Assembly: GCF_024494655.1 (NCBI RefSeq)
Contig: NZ_JANHDL010000007.1
Coordinates: 62,001 to 126,000, forward strand
DNA: 64,000 nt
Direction: 5' to 3'
DNA from: Halorubrum laminariae
GTDB lineage: Archaea; Halobacteriota; Halobacteria; Halobacteriales; Haloferacaceae
Part shown: piece after piece, positions 7,651 to 16,552 of the stretch
Layout of the letters: every line of letters begins with the position of its first letter
Position numbering within the stretch: position 1 is the stretch's first letter
Program-made: the position numbers and the translations under genes
Notes under the pieces: model-generated
The model's database searches: none
What the model was told of the DNA's origin: nothing
What the model saw: the letters and a program-made list of their open reading frames with translations, nothing else

Positions 7651-8244
7651 TTACACCGACGCGAGGAAGTTCCCGATGAGGTCGTGACCGGCCGGCGTCA
7701 ACACGCTCTCGGGATGGAACTGCACCGCCTCGATCGGATGCTCGCGGTGCCGAACGCCCATCACGATGGACTCGCCGTCGTGATCGGTCGTGGCGGTCAC
7801 CTCGAAGATATCCGGCACCTCGATCGCGGCGAGCGAGTGATACCGTCCCGCGCGGAACCCCTGATCGAGCTCGGCGAAGACGCCGTCGCCGTCGTGATCG
7901 ACGGGGAACGCCTTCCCGTGGATCGGCTCCGGCGCGTGCCCCACCGTGCCGCCGTACTCGTAGACAGCGGCTTCGAGACCGAGACAGACGCCGAGCGTCG
8001 GTACGTCGAGAGACAGCTCTCGTAGCACGTCTGCGGTGACGCCCACGTCGCGCTCGTTCTTCGGGTGGCCGGGGCCGGGGCTGATGAGAATCGCGTCGGG
8101 GTCCGCCCGCTCGACCTCGGCGAGCGACGCGGTGTTTTTGAACACCTCGATGTCGATCGGCTCGTCCTCGTCGGGCTGATCGGAGACGTACTCGACGAGG
8201 TTGTAGGTGAACGAGTCGAAGTTGTCGATCACAACGACCTTCAT
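7651..8244 (-). CDS. trpG: Anthranilate synthase glutamine amidotransferase subunit
   Basis: Class I glutamine amidotransferase that supplies ammonia to TrpE for anthranilate synthesis. Seen: N-terminal IDNFDSFTYNLV, oxyanion-strand ISPGPGHP, nucleophile Cys in GVCLGLEA and the catalytic His-x-Glu in VQFHPES. The residues after the nucleophile are Leu-Glu where most family members have His-Gln. The 197-aa length is normal. The start at 8244 overlaps the trpE stop (ATGA). It is the last gene of the trpDFEG operon. Confidence 0.95.
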   Translation of the reverse strand: MKVVVIDNFDSFTYNLVEYVSDQPDEDEPIDIEVFKNTASLAEVERADPDAILISPGPGHPKNERDVGVTADVLRELSLDVPTLGVCLGLEAAVYEYGGTVGHAPEPIHGKAFPVDHDGDGVFAELDQGFRAGRYHSLAAIEVPDIFEVTATTDHDGESIVMGVRHREHPIEAVQFHPESVLTPAGHDLIGNFLASV

Positions 8245-9917
8245 TCGTCGACCTCCGTACCCGGGATAAGCGGGTCTGCCCCGTGCTCGCTGTCCTCCCG
8301 GATGCGGTCGATCGCGGCCAACACGCCGTCCATCTTCTGTTCGGTTTCCTCGTACTCGGCGGTGGGGTCGGAGTCGGCGACGAGCCCCGCGCCGGCCCGG
8401 ACGGTCACGGCGGTCTCGTCTTCGCCGCGAGCGCCGGCCGCGCCGTCCGCGGGCGACTCGTCGAGCGTTGCCGTTCGGATCACGATCGCGAAGTCGGCGT
8501 CGCCGCTCCACGCGTAGTAGCCGACACCGCCGCCGTACGCCTCGCGGGGAGTCGTCTCCAGATCCGCGATGATCTCCATCGCACGCACCTTCGGCGCGCC
8601 CGTGAGCGTCCCGGCGGGGAAGGTTGCGCGCGTCGCGTCGAAGGCGTCCGCGTCGGCCGCGAGCGTCCCCGTCACCGTCGACTCGATGTGCTGGACGTGG
8701 CTGTACTTCAACACGTTCATGAACTCCTCGACCCGGACCGAACCGGGCTCTGAGACGCGTCTCACGTCGTTGCGCGCGAGGTCGACCAACATCGTGTGTT
8801 CCGCGCGCTCTTTCCCGTCCGCGAGCATCTCGCCCGCAAGCCGGCGGTCCTCGACCGGGCTCGTCCCGCGGGGACAGGTGCCCGCGATCGGGTTCGAGAC
8901 GATCCGGTCGCCGCGGACCGACACCAGCGTCTCGGGGCTCGCGCCGACGATGCTCCGGTCGTCGTGGCGCAGCACGTACATGTACGGCGAGGGGTTCACC
9001 TCGCGCAGTGCCGCGTACAGCCCGAGCGAATCGACCTCGCCGCGAAGCTCGCGGCTCCGCGAGATCACGCCCTGATAAATGTCGCCGTCGAGAACGTGTT
9101 TCTTCGCCGTGCGGACGGCCGCCTCGTAGTCTACCTGTGGGCCGGCCGACTCGGATTCGATGCGGACGCCGTCGGGGTCGGGCGCGGACGCGGCCCGGAG
9201 TTCGCCGGCGACCCGCTCCGCCTCGGCGACGAGGTCGTCGTAGACGGCTCCCGGGTCGTCGTCGCCCCCGATCACGGGCGTGAAGACGAGTTCAACCGTC
9301 TCCTCGACCTCGTCGAAGACGACCGTGCGGGTCGTGAGCGCGAACTCGGCGTCGGGGAACTCGGTCTCCGGTCGGTCGACGCCGACCTCCTCCAACCAGA
9401 GGTCGTAGACGGCCTCGTACGCGAGGAAGCCGACGAATCCCCCCGACAGGATCTGTCGGTCCGTGTCGGGGAAGCCCCGAAGCGAAACGTCCGGAAACGC
9501 CGCCCGAATGCGGTCGATCGCGTCGCCGCCTGCGGGGCCGAGGTCATCTTTCTCCTTGCCGGGACTCCCGATGAACGACGCGGCCGGCCCCAATTCGGTG
9601 ACCTCCGTCCGATCCGGATAGACGGAGACGATCGCCTCCGGATCGTAGCCGACGAACGAGTAGCGGGCGTGTTTGTCCGCCTTCCCGCCGGAAGTAAACG
9701 CGCCGTCGGGGTCGCTGGAGGCGACCTTCTCGCCGGATTCGAGCAGAAACCCGTACGGGCTGTCGCCGACCAGCGTCGCGTACGCGGCGAGCGGTGTCAC
9801 GTCCGCGTCGAGCGACGCGGCGGCGCGGACGACCACCGGATCGCCCCCGTCTGCGTCGCTCGCGAGGTCGACGAACGTCTCCCTGTCGGTGTCGAGGAGC
9901 GTCCTCGCGTCGCTCAT
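8241..9917 (-). CDS. trpE: Anthranilate synthase component I
   Basis: Chorismate-utilising enzyme that makes anthranilate with ammonia from TrpG, the committed step of tryptophan synthesis. About 558 aa. Seen: the N-terminal domain (about 1-170, with DPDGAFTSGGKADKHARYSF) and the chorismate-binding core with DIYQGVISRSRE, SPYMYVLRH, GASPETLV, PIAGTCPRG, ARNDVRRVSEPGSV and FPAGTLTGAPKVRAMEII. The start at 9917 (MSDARTLL) lies within the trpF end, and the stop overlaps trpG. Confidence 0.96.
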   Translation of the reverse strand: MSDARTLLDTDRETFVDLASDADGGDPVVVRAAASLDADVTPLAAYATLVGDSPYGFLLESGEKVASSDPDGAFTSGGKADKHARYSFVGYDPEAIVSVYPDRTEVTELGPAASFIGSPGKEKDDLGPAGGDAIDRIRAAFPDVSLRGFPDTDRQILSGGFVGFLAYEAVYDLWLEEVGVDRPETEFPDAEFALTTRTVVFDEVEETVELVFTPVIGGDDDPGAVYDDLVAEAERVAGELRAASAPDPDGVRIESESAGPQVDYEAAVRTAKKHVLDGDIYQGVISRSRELRGEVDSLGLYAALREVNPSPYMYVLRHDDRSIVGASPETLVSVRGDRIVSNPIAGTCPRGTSPVEDRRLAGEMLADGKERAEHTMLVDLARNDVRRVSEPGSVRVEEFMNVLKYSHVQHIESTVTGTLAADADAFDATRATFPAGTLTGAPKVRAMEIIADLETTPREAYGGGVGYYAWSGDADFAIVIRTATLDESPADGAAGARGEDETAVTVRAGAGLVADSDPTAEYEETEQKMDGVLAAIDRIREDSEHGADPLIPGTEVDE

Positions 9918-10558
9918 GCCAGCTCCATCTCCCGGCCCGCGTTCGCGACGAAGCGGGCGATCGCGTTGTGGTCCTTCCGGCCGCCCTCCAGTTCGACACC
10001 GGAGGCGACATCGACCGCGAACGGATCGGCCGCCCGAATCGCCTCCGCGACGGTGTCCGGCGTGAGCCCCCCCGCGAGGACGACGGGCGACGCGAGTCGA
10101 TCGGCGAGCTCGCCGGCTCGCGTCCAGTCGTGCGTCTCGCCGGTCCCGCCCGCGCCCGAGTCGTCCGTCGAGTCGAGCACGAGCGCGTCGGCGACCGCGT
10201 CGAGATCCTCCGCGCGGCGCGGATCTGCGGCGTCGACGGCGAGAATGACTTTTCGTTGGGTTTCGGCGCGGATATACCGAATCTCGTCGGGAGTCCACTC
10301 GCCGTGGATCTGGACCGCGTCGGGCCCGATCGTCCGGACGAGTTCGACGACGCGCTCCGCCGAGTCGGGCATCGTGACGAGCGTCGCCGTGACGAACGGC
10401 GGCACATCCGCGAGGAGATCCGCCGCCGTGGCGGGATCCACTTCGCGCGGCGAGTCGACGGGCACCTCAGTGATGACCCCGACCGCGTCGGCCCCGGCGT
10501 CGACGGCCGCCCGGAGGTCCGCGTCGCGGGCGAGTCCGCAGACTTTCACGCGCGCCAT
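9914..10558 (-). CDS. trpF: Phosphoribosylanthranilate isomerase
   Basis: TIM-barrel enzyme that isomerises N-(5'-phosphoribosyl)anthranilate in tryptophan synthesis. Seen: the first strand VKVCGLARDADL with catalytic Cys, VQIHGEW, the Asp-bearing strand ALVLDSTDDSG, and the phosphate-binding loops VLAGGLTPDTV and AVDVASGVE. 214 aa. The start (ATG at 10558) shares one base with the trpD stop (TGATG), and the stop overlaps trpE, so the gene is tightly coupled on both sides. Confidence 0.95.
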   Translation of the reverse strand: MARVKVCGLARDADLRAAVDAGADAVGVITEVPVDSPREVDPATAADLLADVPPFVTATLVTMPDSAERVVELVRTIGPDAVQIHGEWTPDEIRYIRAETQRKVILAVDAADPRRAEDLDAVADALVLDSTDDSGAGGTGETHDWTRAGELADRLASPVVLAGGLTPDTVAEAIRAADPFAVDVASGVELEGGRKDHNAIARFVANAGREMELA

Positions 10559-11622
10559 CAGTCGTCCTCCGAAGTCGTCGCGGCCGGATCGTCGGCCGCG
10601 GTCGCGTCCGCCGCCGAGTCGTCGCCGCAAAGTGCCGCGAACTTCGCCGCGGCCGCGCCCGAATCGATGGCCTTGGCGGCGCGCTCGACGCCGGCCGAAA
10701 GCGACTCGGCCTCGCCAGCGACGTAGACGGCCGCGCCGGCGTTCGCGAGCACGAGGTCGCGTTTCGGTCCCGTCACCGTCCCCTCGACGATGCCGCGTAG
10801 GTCGGCCGCGTTCTCCTCCGGCGTCCCGCCCGCGACCGCCTCGATCGGCGCTCCGTCGAGCCCGAGGTCTTCGGGTTCGATCGTGAACTCCCGCACCTCG
10901 TCGCCGTCAACCTCTGCGGCGACCGTTTCGCCGTGGATACCGATTTCGTCCATTCCATCGCCGTGGACGACGAGGGCACGCTCGACCGGCATGTGCGCGA
11001 GCGACCGGGCGATCGTCCCCACCAGCTCGGGGTCGTAGACGCCGAGCACCTGCGCGTCGGCCCCGGCCGGGTTCGTCAGCGGGCCGAGCACGTTGAATAT
11101 CGTCCGCATCCCGAGTTCCTTCCGCGGGCCGATGACCGCCTTCATCGCGGGGTGGAAGACGGGCGCGAGCATGAAGCCGATCCCGTCCGCCTCGATGGCG
11201 GCCTCGACGGCCGAGGGCTCGGCCTCGATGTCCGCCCCGGCGACCTCCAGCACGTCGGCGCTGCCCGACGAGGAGGACACCGAGTAGTTGCCGTGTTTGG
11301 CGATCGGGACGCCCGCGCCCGCGGCGACGATGGCGGCCGTCGTCGAGACGTTGATCGTGTCGTGGTCGTCGCCGCCGGTCCCGCAGGTGTCGACGAGCGG
11401 CTCCCGATCGGGGTCGATCGTCCGGGCGGCGTCGCGCATCCCCTGCGCGAAACCGGCGATCTCCGCCTCGGTTTCCCCCTTCGCTCGAAGCGCGGCCAGC
11501 AGCGCGCCGATCTGCGCCTCCGTCGCGTCCTCGAAGACGAGCCGCGCGGCCTCGCGCGCCTGTTCGACCGTCAGATCCTCTCCATCCGTCACGCGTTCGA
11601 CCGTATCGTTGATATCCATCAT
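10558..11622 (-). CDS. trpD: Anthranilate phosphoribosyltransferase
   Basis: Transfers phosphoribose from PRPP to anthranilate. Seen: the PRPP loop DTCGTGGDDHDTINVST, KHGNYSVSSSSGSADV, and FNVLGPLTNPAGA. It is first in trpDFEG; trpCBA are not in this window. An in-frame TTG at 11658 would extend the protein, but it lies inside the presumed promoter/operator, so the tandem ATGs at 11622 or 11619 are the better starts. A TATA-like element and two TGTACA boxes sit directly upstream. Confidence 0.95.
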   Translation of the reverse strand: MMDINDTVERVTDGEDLTVEQAREAARLVFEDATEAQIGALLAALRAKGETEAEIAGFAQGMRDAARTIDPDREPLVDTCGTGGDDHDTINVSTTAAIVAAGAGVPIAKHGNYSVSSSSGSADVLEVAGADIEAEPSAVEAAIEADGIGFMLAPVFHPAMKAVIGPRKELGMRTIFNVLGPLTNPAGADAQVLGVYDPELVGTIARSLAHMPVERALVVHGDGMDEIGIHGETVAAEVDGDEVREFTIEPEDLGLDGAPIEAVAGGTPEENAADLRGIVEGTVTGPKRDLVLANAGAAVYVAGEAESLSAGVERAAKAIDSGAAAAKFAALCGDDSAADATAADDPAATTSEDD

Positions 11623-11651
11623 GTTCACCAATGTAGTATTTCGCGTTGTGA

Positions 11652-11676
11652 TGTACAAGTATGTACACTAATTTAA
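11652..11676 (-). promoter_or_regulatory. trpDFEG promoter with two TGTACA operator boxes
   Basis: Two copies of the palindrome TGTACA (11652-11657 and 11662-11667), separated by AGTA, lie just downstream of a minus-strand TATA-like TTAAATTA (11669-11676). The predicted transcription start is near 11647, so the boxes fall between TATA and start, an ideal position for repression. TGTACA is the published consensus of the TRP box bound by TrpY in Methanothermobacter. That this haloarchaeon uses a TrpY-like repressor is inference. Confidence 0.65.
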
Positions 11677-11753
11677 CGCTGTCGCCGGTTGTCTGTGCTC
11701 GCGGTCGTCGGTGAAAATCGGCTGGTCGTCCTCCGTTCGCCCGAGTGGTGTGG

Positions 11754-12413
11754 TCAGTCGTCGACGATCGGCGTCGGCTCGTCTCCCTCGACGACGACGA
11801 CGGGAACCGCGGCCTCGTCAGCGACCGTCTCCGTCGTCGAGCCGAAGACGAACCGGCCGACGGTCCCCGTGGTCGACTCGCCCACGACGACGAGGTCGTA
11901 GTACGGCGACTGTTCGACGATCGCGCCCGCGGCCGTCCGTTCTTCAACGAGCCACTGGTCAGCGCACTCGAAGTCGACGATGCGCTCGCGCGCGGCCGAG
12001 AGTAGTTCATCGCCGGTCGTCGCGGTGGTGGCGGCGATGTGGTCCGCGGTGCTGTCGGCCGCGGTGGTTCCGTCTCGATTGTCCGGCTCCTCGCTCGCGG
12101 CGTCCGGCGTCTCGTCGGGGACGACGTGGAACAGGTCGAGCCACGCGTCGGTCGTCTCGGCGACCGCTCGTGCGAGGTCGACCGTCGCCCCCGAGTGCGG
12201 GCCGGGACCGACCGCGACGAGAATCGAGGCGAGTTGGTCCCCTCGACTCAGCCGGTCCGTCCCCTCGATCCGCGCGTGCGACGCGGTCGCGGTCGCCGCG
12301 ATCGCTTCCTCGATCAACGACTCGATGATCGGACCGGTGATCGCAGAGCCGGTACGGGTCGTTTTGGCTGTCGCTCCGTCCGCGCCCCCGCCGTCGGGGT
12401 CGCTCCCGTTCAT
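11754..12413 (-). CDS. Universal stress protein (UspA-like) domain protein
   Basis: A 219-aa protein with an N-terminal low-complexity acidic region (about 1-60) and a Usp fold (ASILVAVGPGPHSG start strand, LDLFHVVPD, YYDLVVVGEST, then FGSTTETVADEAAVPVVVV). The ATP-binding loop G-x2-G-x9-G(S/T) is only approximate here (VGESTTGTVGRFVFGST). A glutamate/alanine-rich insert of about 30 residues sits in the middle. The start at 12413 (MNGSDPD) follows family logic. It lies between trpD and pus10 on the same strand without overlap. Confidence 0.8.
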   Translation of the reverse strand: MNGSDPDGGGADGATAKTTRTGSAITGPIIESLIEEAIAATATASHARIEGTDRLSRGDQLASILVAVGPGPHSGATVDLARAVAETTDAWLDLFHVVPDETPDAASEEPDNRDGTTAADSTADHIAATTATTGDELLSAARERIVDFECADQWLVEERTAAGAIVEQSPYYDLVVVGESTTGTVGRFVFGSTTETVADEAAVPVVVVEGDEPTPIVDD

Positions 12414-12465
12414 GGCTGGATGTCTGACGCGCGTCGGATAAATCCCGCCGGTCCGCCCGATCGTC

Positions 12466-13749
12466 TCAGTCTCGGAAGAACGCCTCGTCCTCGAACGGCT
12501 CCGACTCACCCTCGACGGCCAACACGTCGAGTGCGGTAACGTCGGCATCGACGTCGAGGAGTCCCGCGAGGCTCGGTTCCGTCCGTCCCTGGTCACCCGA
12601 TATCAACTCCTTGATGTAGAGTCCGCCGGCTCCGCGGATCTCGACGGTCGCGTGGCGGGAATCGTCGAGTTCCGCGGTCGCCTCGTACACGTCGCGCTCG
12701 CGGGTGAGCCCCGCACGCCGGTGGTCCACCCGGTTCGGCGTGTACTGTTCGATCGTTTCCCCCTCCAGCCGATCGACTGCGTCGGCGAGGGCGTCGGCGT
12801 CGACGTCGGCATCGAACGCGACCTGCGCGCGATAGCGCTTGGAGGCATCGTGTTCTTTCACGCGCTCGACCATGTCGTACGTTGCGAGCCTGAGCCCCTC
12901 GACTTCGACGGCTCCGTCCGCGAACGCGTTGATGTCCGATTGGAGCCGATCGGTGTCGACGCGGCGTCGATGCGGCTCTTCGACCTCGATCACGAACGGT
13001 CGGCCGGTCCCGAGCATGAGCGCGTCGACGTCCTCGCGGCCCGCGCCGTGGAACGTCGCCTCCGTGCCGTCCATCACGTCCTCGACGACGGGTGCGGTGT
13101 ACTCCTCGACGCTGTCGTCGTAGAGGTACCCGGAGCCGCCGCAGTGGTCGCAGGGATCCGCGCCCTGTCGCCCCGAACCATCACACTCCCGACACGGCCA
13201 CTCGGTCTGCGGGATGTCCCGATCCAGTTTCCGGTATCGACCGTAGACGAACGTGGAGTTCACCTTCGCGTCGACCGCGTCTTCGGCCAGATCGATCGTG
13301 AACTGCACGTCCGGTCGGTCAAACGAGACCTCCGTGTCGGTGAGCCGACCGACGCGTTTCCCGACCTCGCGGTTGAACTCCGACTTGAACGGCTCGCCCG
13401 CGTCGGCGTCGAGTCCGGCGTCTTCCCGGAGTAGCGCCTCGTTTTCCTCGATCAGCGGCGGCGTTCGCGTCCCGACGTTGTACGTCTCGAACTCGGCGTC
13501 GCCGACCGCGTCGACGGCGCGCTCCGCCCACGCGTCGAACTCCGTACACCGGCCTTCACAGACCCAGCAGTCGGCCGTCTCGACCGGCTCGTAGTCCTCG
13601 TCGTCGCGCAACGTCAGCGCGGTTCGTAGCGCCGACCCGCGCTCGGCGTTCGACAGCCCGAAACTCCGGTCCGCGACGAGCCGGCCGAGACAGGCGTCAC
13701 AGACCGGTCCGGTCTCGGCCGCCCGCGCCGCGACGTCGAGTACGTCCAT
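12466..13749 (-). CDS. pus10: tRNA pseudouridine synthase Pus10
   Basis: Makes pseudouridine 54 and 55 in the T loop of archaeal tRNAs. An N-terminal Cys-rich region (CDACLGRL, then CWVCEGRC) binds zinc, a THUMP-like segment follows, and the catalytic domain carries the Asp in HGAGREDVDALMLGTGRPF. Between them a DnaJ-like double-Cys block (CRECDGSG and CDHCGGSG, about residues 178-200) forms a second probable zinc site. Length 427 aa is normal. The monocistronic start at 13749 diverges from the LOV kinase gene. Confidence 0.93.
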   Translation of the reverse strand: MDVLDVAARAAETGPVCDACLGRLVADRSFGLSNAERGSALRTALTLRDDEDYEPVETADCWVCEGRCTEFDAWAERAVDAVGDAEFETYNVGTRTPPLIEENEALLREDAGLDADAGEPFKSEFNREVGKRVGRLTDTEVSFDRPDVQFTIDLAEDAVDAKVNSTFVYGRYRKLDRDIPQTEWPCRECDGSGRQGADPCDHCGGSGYLYDDSVEEYTAPVVEDVMDGTEATFHGAGREDVDALMLGTGRPFVIEVEEPHRRRVDTDRLQSDINAFADGAVEVEGLRLATYDMVERVKEHDASKRYRAQVAFDADVDADALADAVDRLEGETIEQYTPNRVDHRRAGLTRERDVYEATAELDDSRHATVEIRGAGGLYIKELISGDQGRTEPSLAGLLDVDADVTALDVLAVEGESEPFEDEAFFRD

Positions 13750-13901
13750 ACGAACTTCAGCGTTCGGTGCGATAACTGTCTTACGGGCCTCGCTCGGCCG
13801 TCGTCTTGAGGGCCTATCGGGGGCTCGCGCTCCCCAAGCAGTGTTTTCGGAAGGTCACGTGCACCAAAACAGCCATACTGCGCGCGACCGGACATGACGA
13901 T

Positions 13902-16055
13902 ATGGATCCGGAAACGCCGTCTCGCCGGCCGTTTCTGTCGGGGACGAAGACGATCGATATCCTCCACGTCGACGACGATCCCGACTTTGCGAGCCTCGTC
14001 TCGACGTTTCTGGAGCGCGCACACGACTCGATCTCCGTTCGCACGGAAACGGACCCTGCTGAGGCCCTGTCTCTGATCCGCACGGAGCCGACCGCGTTCG
14101 ACTGCGTCGTCAGCGACTACGACATGCCCGGGATGACGGGGATCTACCTCCTCGAACGCGTCCGCGAGGACAGACCGGACCTTCCCTTTATCCTGTTCAC
14201 GGGGAAGGGATCCGAAGAGGTGGCGAGCGAGGCGATCGCGGCCGGCGTCACCGACTACCTCCAGAAGGGCGGCGGCAGAGACCAGTACGACCTGCTCGCG
14301 AACCGCGCTCAGAACGCGGTTGAGCGGTACTGGGCCGATACGTACCTAGATCGGGGTATCGAGGCGATCGAGACGGCCCAAGACGGAATCAGTATCCTCG
14401 ACGAGGACGGGTACGTCGAGTACATAAACGCCGCGGGTGCCGAGATGCTCGGATACGATCGTGAGGAGACGCTCGGCCTCCACTGGGAGACGTTCTATGA
14501 CGACGAGCGCGTCGGCGAGGTGTACGACGAACTCCTCCCGAAGGCCCGAACCGGTCGATGGAAGGGAACGACGTCGTTCATTCGCAAAGACGGCACGGAG
14601 TTAGTCGCCGAACACGGACTGTCGTACACCGACGACGGCTCGCTGATCTGCACGCTCTCGAACCCCCGACGCGACGCGGACGCCGCAGTCGGTCAGTCGG
14701 TGAAAGAACAGGCGATGGACGAGGCTCCAATCGGCATCGTTCTCACTGATCCGGCCCACGACGACAACCCGATCATCTACGCCAACGACGCGTTCGAGGA
14801 ACTGACTGGATACGACAAAAACGAGGTCATCGGACGAAACTGCCGGTTCTTGCAGGGCGAACGGACGAGTGAAGACGCGGTCTCGAAGCTCCGTACCGCT
14901 ATCGACGCCGCGGAGCCGACAACCGTCGAGTTGCGCAACTACCGGGCGGACGGTACGCCGTTCTGGAATCGCGTTCGGGTCGCGCCCGTCTTCGACGACG
15001 CGGGTTCACCTGAGGCGTTCGTGGGGTTCCAAGACGACGTGACTCAGTCGAAGGCGCGGGCGGAGAAGCTCAGCAAGCACTCGGCGTACCTCGAAGCACT
15101 GTTCGAGTTCTCCCCGGATATGGTCGCGGTACACGACGCGGACGGTGTCATCCGCAACGTGAACGAGCGGTTCCACGAGACGCTCGGATACGAGAAGGCG
15201 GACGCGCTCGTCGGCAAGACGGTCTGGGACCTCGATCCCACCGTTGATCCGGAGCACGCCGAGCCGTTCTGGGAGAACCTCGAACCGAACACACCCCGCC
15301 GCTTCGAGGGCGAACTGAACCGGCGTGACGGCACGACTATCCCGATCGAGATCAGTCTGATCCGGCTCGATGTCGACGGCACCGACCTGTTCCTCGCTAT
15401 CGACCGCGACATCTCCGCACAGAAGCGGCGCGAGGACACGCTCGTCGAGCGGAACGAGCAACTCGACCGGTTCGCGGACGTGGTCAGCCACGACCTCCGA
15501 AATCCGCTGGCGGTCGCGCGAGGGCGACTCGACCTCCTGCGCGAGGAGTGCGACAGCGACCACATCGACGACATCGCCGCGGCCCACGACCGCATGGACG
15601 CGCTCGTCGAGGACCTGCGCGCGATCGCTCGCGACGGCGACGAGGCGATGAACATCGAACCGGTCGCCGTCGCCGCCGTCGCCGCGGAGTGTTGGACGAC
15701 CGTCCCGACGGGGCGCGCGACGCTCGAAGTCCGCGCGACGAAGACAATCGACGCCGATGTCGAACAGTTGCGCCAACTGCTCGAAAACCTCGTACGGAAC
15801 GCGGTCGAACACGGCGGCGACGCCGTCACGGTCACGATCGGCGACACGCCCGATGGGTTCTACGTCGAAGACGACGGTCCCGGTATTCCGGAAAACGACC
15901 GAGACACCGTCTTCGAGCGCGGCTACTCCACGTCTGCGGACGGAACGGGACTCGGGCTCTCCATCGTCGAGCAAGTCGTCGACGCACACGGCTGGGAGAT
16001 CTCGATCACGTCGGCCGAAGGCGGCGGTACTCGCTTCGAGATCGTCACGTCGTAA
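13902..16055 (+). CDS. Receiver-PAS-LOV-PAS hybrid histidine kinase, candidate blue-light sensor
   Basis: A sensor kinase of about 717 aa. Order: receiver (about 16-125, phospho-Asp 72 in SDYDMPGM); PAS (about 158-253); a LOV-type PAS (about 271-381); PAS (about 398-508); HisKA with His530 in VVSHDLRNP; HATPase with N box (NLVRNAVEH), DDGPGIP and GTGLGLSI. The LOV domain has GRNCRFLQG (311-319, flavin-adduct Cys314, codon 14841-14843), YANDAFEELTGY before it, and NYRADGTPFWN and GFQDDVT after it, all typical of flavin-binding LOV domains. No membrane segment, so cytoplasmic. The start at 13902 (MDPETPS) is chosen because upstream in-frame codons are unlike the family. Confidence 0.9.
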   Translation: MDPETPSRRPFLSGTKTIDILHVDDDPDFASLVSTFLERAHDSISVRTETDPAEALSLIRTEPTAFDCVVSDYDMPGMTGIYLLERVREDRPDLPFILFTGKGSEEVASEAIAAGVTDYLQKGGGRDQYDLLANRAQNAVERYWADTYLDRGIEAIETAQDGISILDEDGYVEYINAAGAEMLGYDREETLGLHWETFYDDERVGEVYDELLPKARTGRWKGTTSFIRKDGTELVAEHGLSYTDDGSLICTLSNPRRDADAAVGQSVKEQAMDEAPIGIVLTDPAHDDNPIIYANDAFEELTGYDKNEVIGRNCRFLQGERTSEDAVSKLRTAIDAAEPTTVELRNYRADGTPFWNRVRVAPVFDDAGSPEAFVGFQDDVTQSKARAEKLSKHSAYLEALFEFSPDMVAVHDADGVIRNVNERFHETLGYEKADALVGKTVWDLDPTVDPEHAEPFWENLEPNTPRRFEGELNRRDGTTIPIEISLIRLDVDGTDLFLAIDRDISAQKRREDTLVERNEQLDRFADVVSHDLRNPLAVARGRLDLLREECDSDHIDDIAAAHDRMDALVEDLRAIARDGDEAMNIEPVAVAAVAAECWTTVPTGRATLEVRATKTIDADVEQLRQLLENLVRNAVEHGGDAVTVTIGDTPDGFYVEDDGPGIPENDRDTVFERGYSTSADGTGLGLSIVEQVVDAHGWEISITSAEGGGTRFEIVTS

Positions 16056-16128
16056 TAGACAGTTGACACACATCGAGCTCGGACGCCGTCCCGTCCGAGT
16101 TAAGAGGGTCGACGGCGTCTCGCCGACC

Positions 16129-16518
16129 GTGACCGAGCCGTCGACGCGCGCGGAGACGGTCGAACTCGCCGTGGAGCTGCTCGCACACCTCGAACGCGAG
16201 GAGCTGACGCTCTCGGAGGCGATCGACCGGATCGAGACGGTGACGACGAGCCCCACGCTCACCCGCGAGATCCTCGACACCGCCGAGAAACGCGGAATCG
16301 TCGATCGCGACGGCGCACGACTCCGGGTCCGGCGCGGCGGCACCTACGTGAACTACGAGACGCAGGTGGTGACGCGGGAGGGGTCGTTCGACTGTCGCCG
16401 TTGCGGGGCGGGGATCACGACCGGCCACTTCGTGCGACTCGACGCTGGAGAACTCGGCCCGTTCGGCTCCTCGTGTATCCGGAAGGTGACCGGCCGCGAC
16501 GACGACGGCGATCGGTAA
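16129..16518 (+). CDS. Conserved haloarchaeal zinc-ribbon-like protein (probably DUF5830)
   Basis: A 129-aa protein of unknown function, GTG start (TEPSTRAETVELAVELL). The N-terminal 70 residues look like a winged-helix regulator (LAHLEREELTLSEAIDRIE, TREILDTAEKRGIVDRDG). The C-terminal 45 residues hold Cys pairs in DCRRCGAGIT and the GPFGSSCIRKVTGR tail, a likely zinc site. I recall this pattern as the haloarchaeal family DUF5830, from memory. Nucleic-acid binding is plausible from the fold but unproven. It follows the LOV kinase by 73 bp on the same strand. Confidence 0.8.
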   Translation: MTEPSTRAETVELAVELLAHLEREELTLSEAIDRIETVTTSPTLTREILDTAEKRGIVDRDGARLRVRRGGTYVNYETQVVTREGSFDCRRCGAGITTGHFVRLDAGELGPFGSSCIRKVTGRDDDGDR

Positions 16519-16552
16519 ATCAGTGCGGAGTCGGGGAGACCGAATCGTCCGA

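Noticed and set aside
8796..10886. 696-codon plus-strand frame opposite trpE and trpF
   Set aside because: Arg/Val-rich mirror of highly coding minus-strand genes in GC-rich DNA; no domain and no promoter.
11658..11658. Alternative TTG start for trpD with 12 additional residues
   Set aside because: It lies inside the TGTACA/TATA promoter region; the downstream ATGs fit promoter spacing better.
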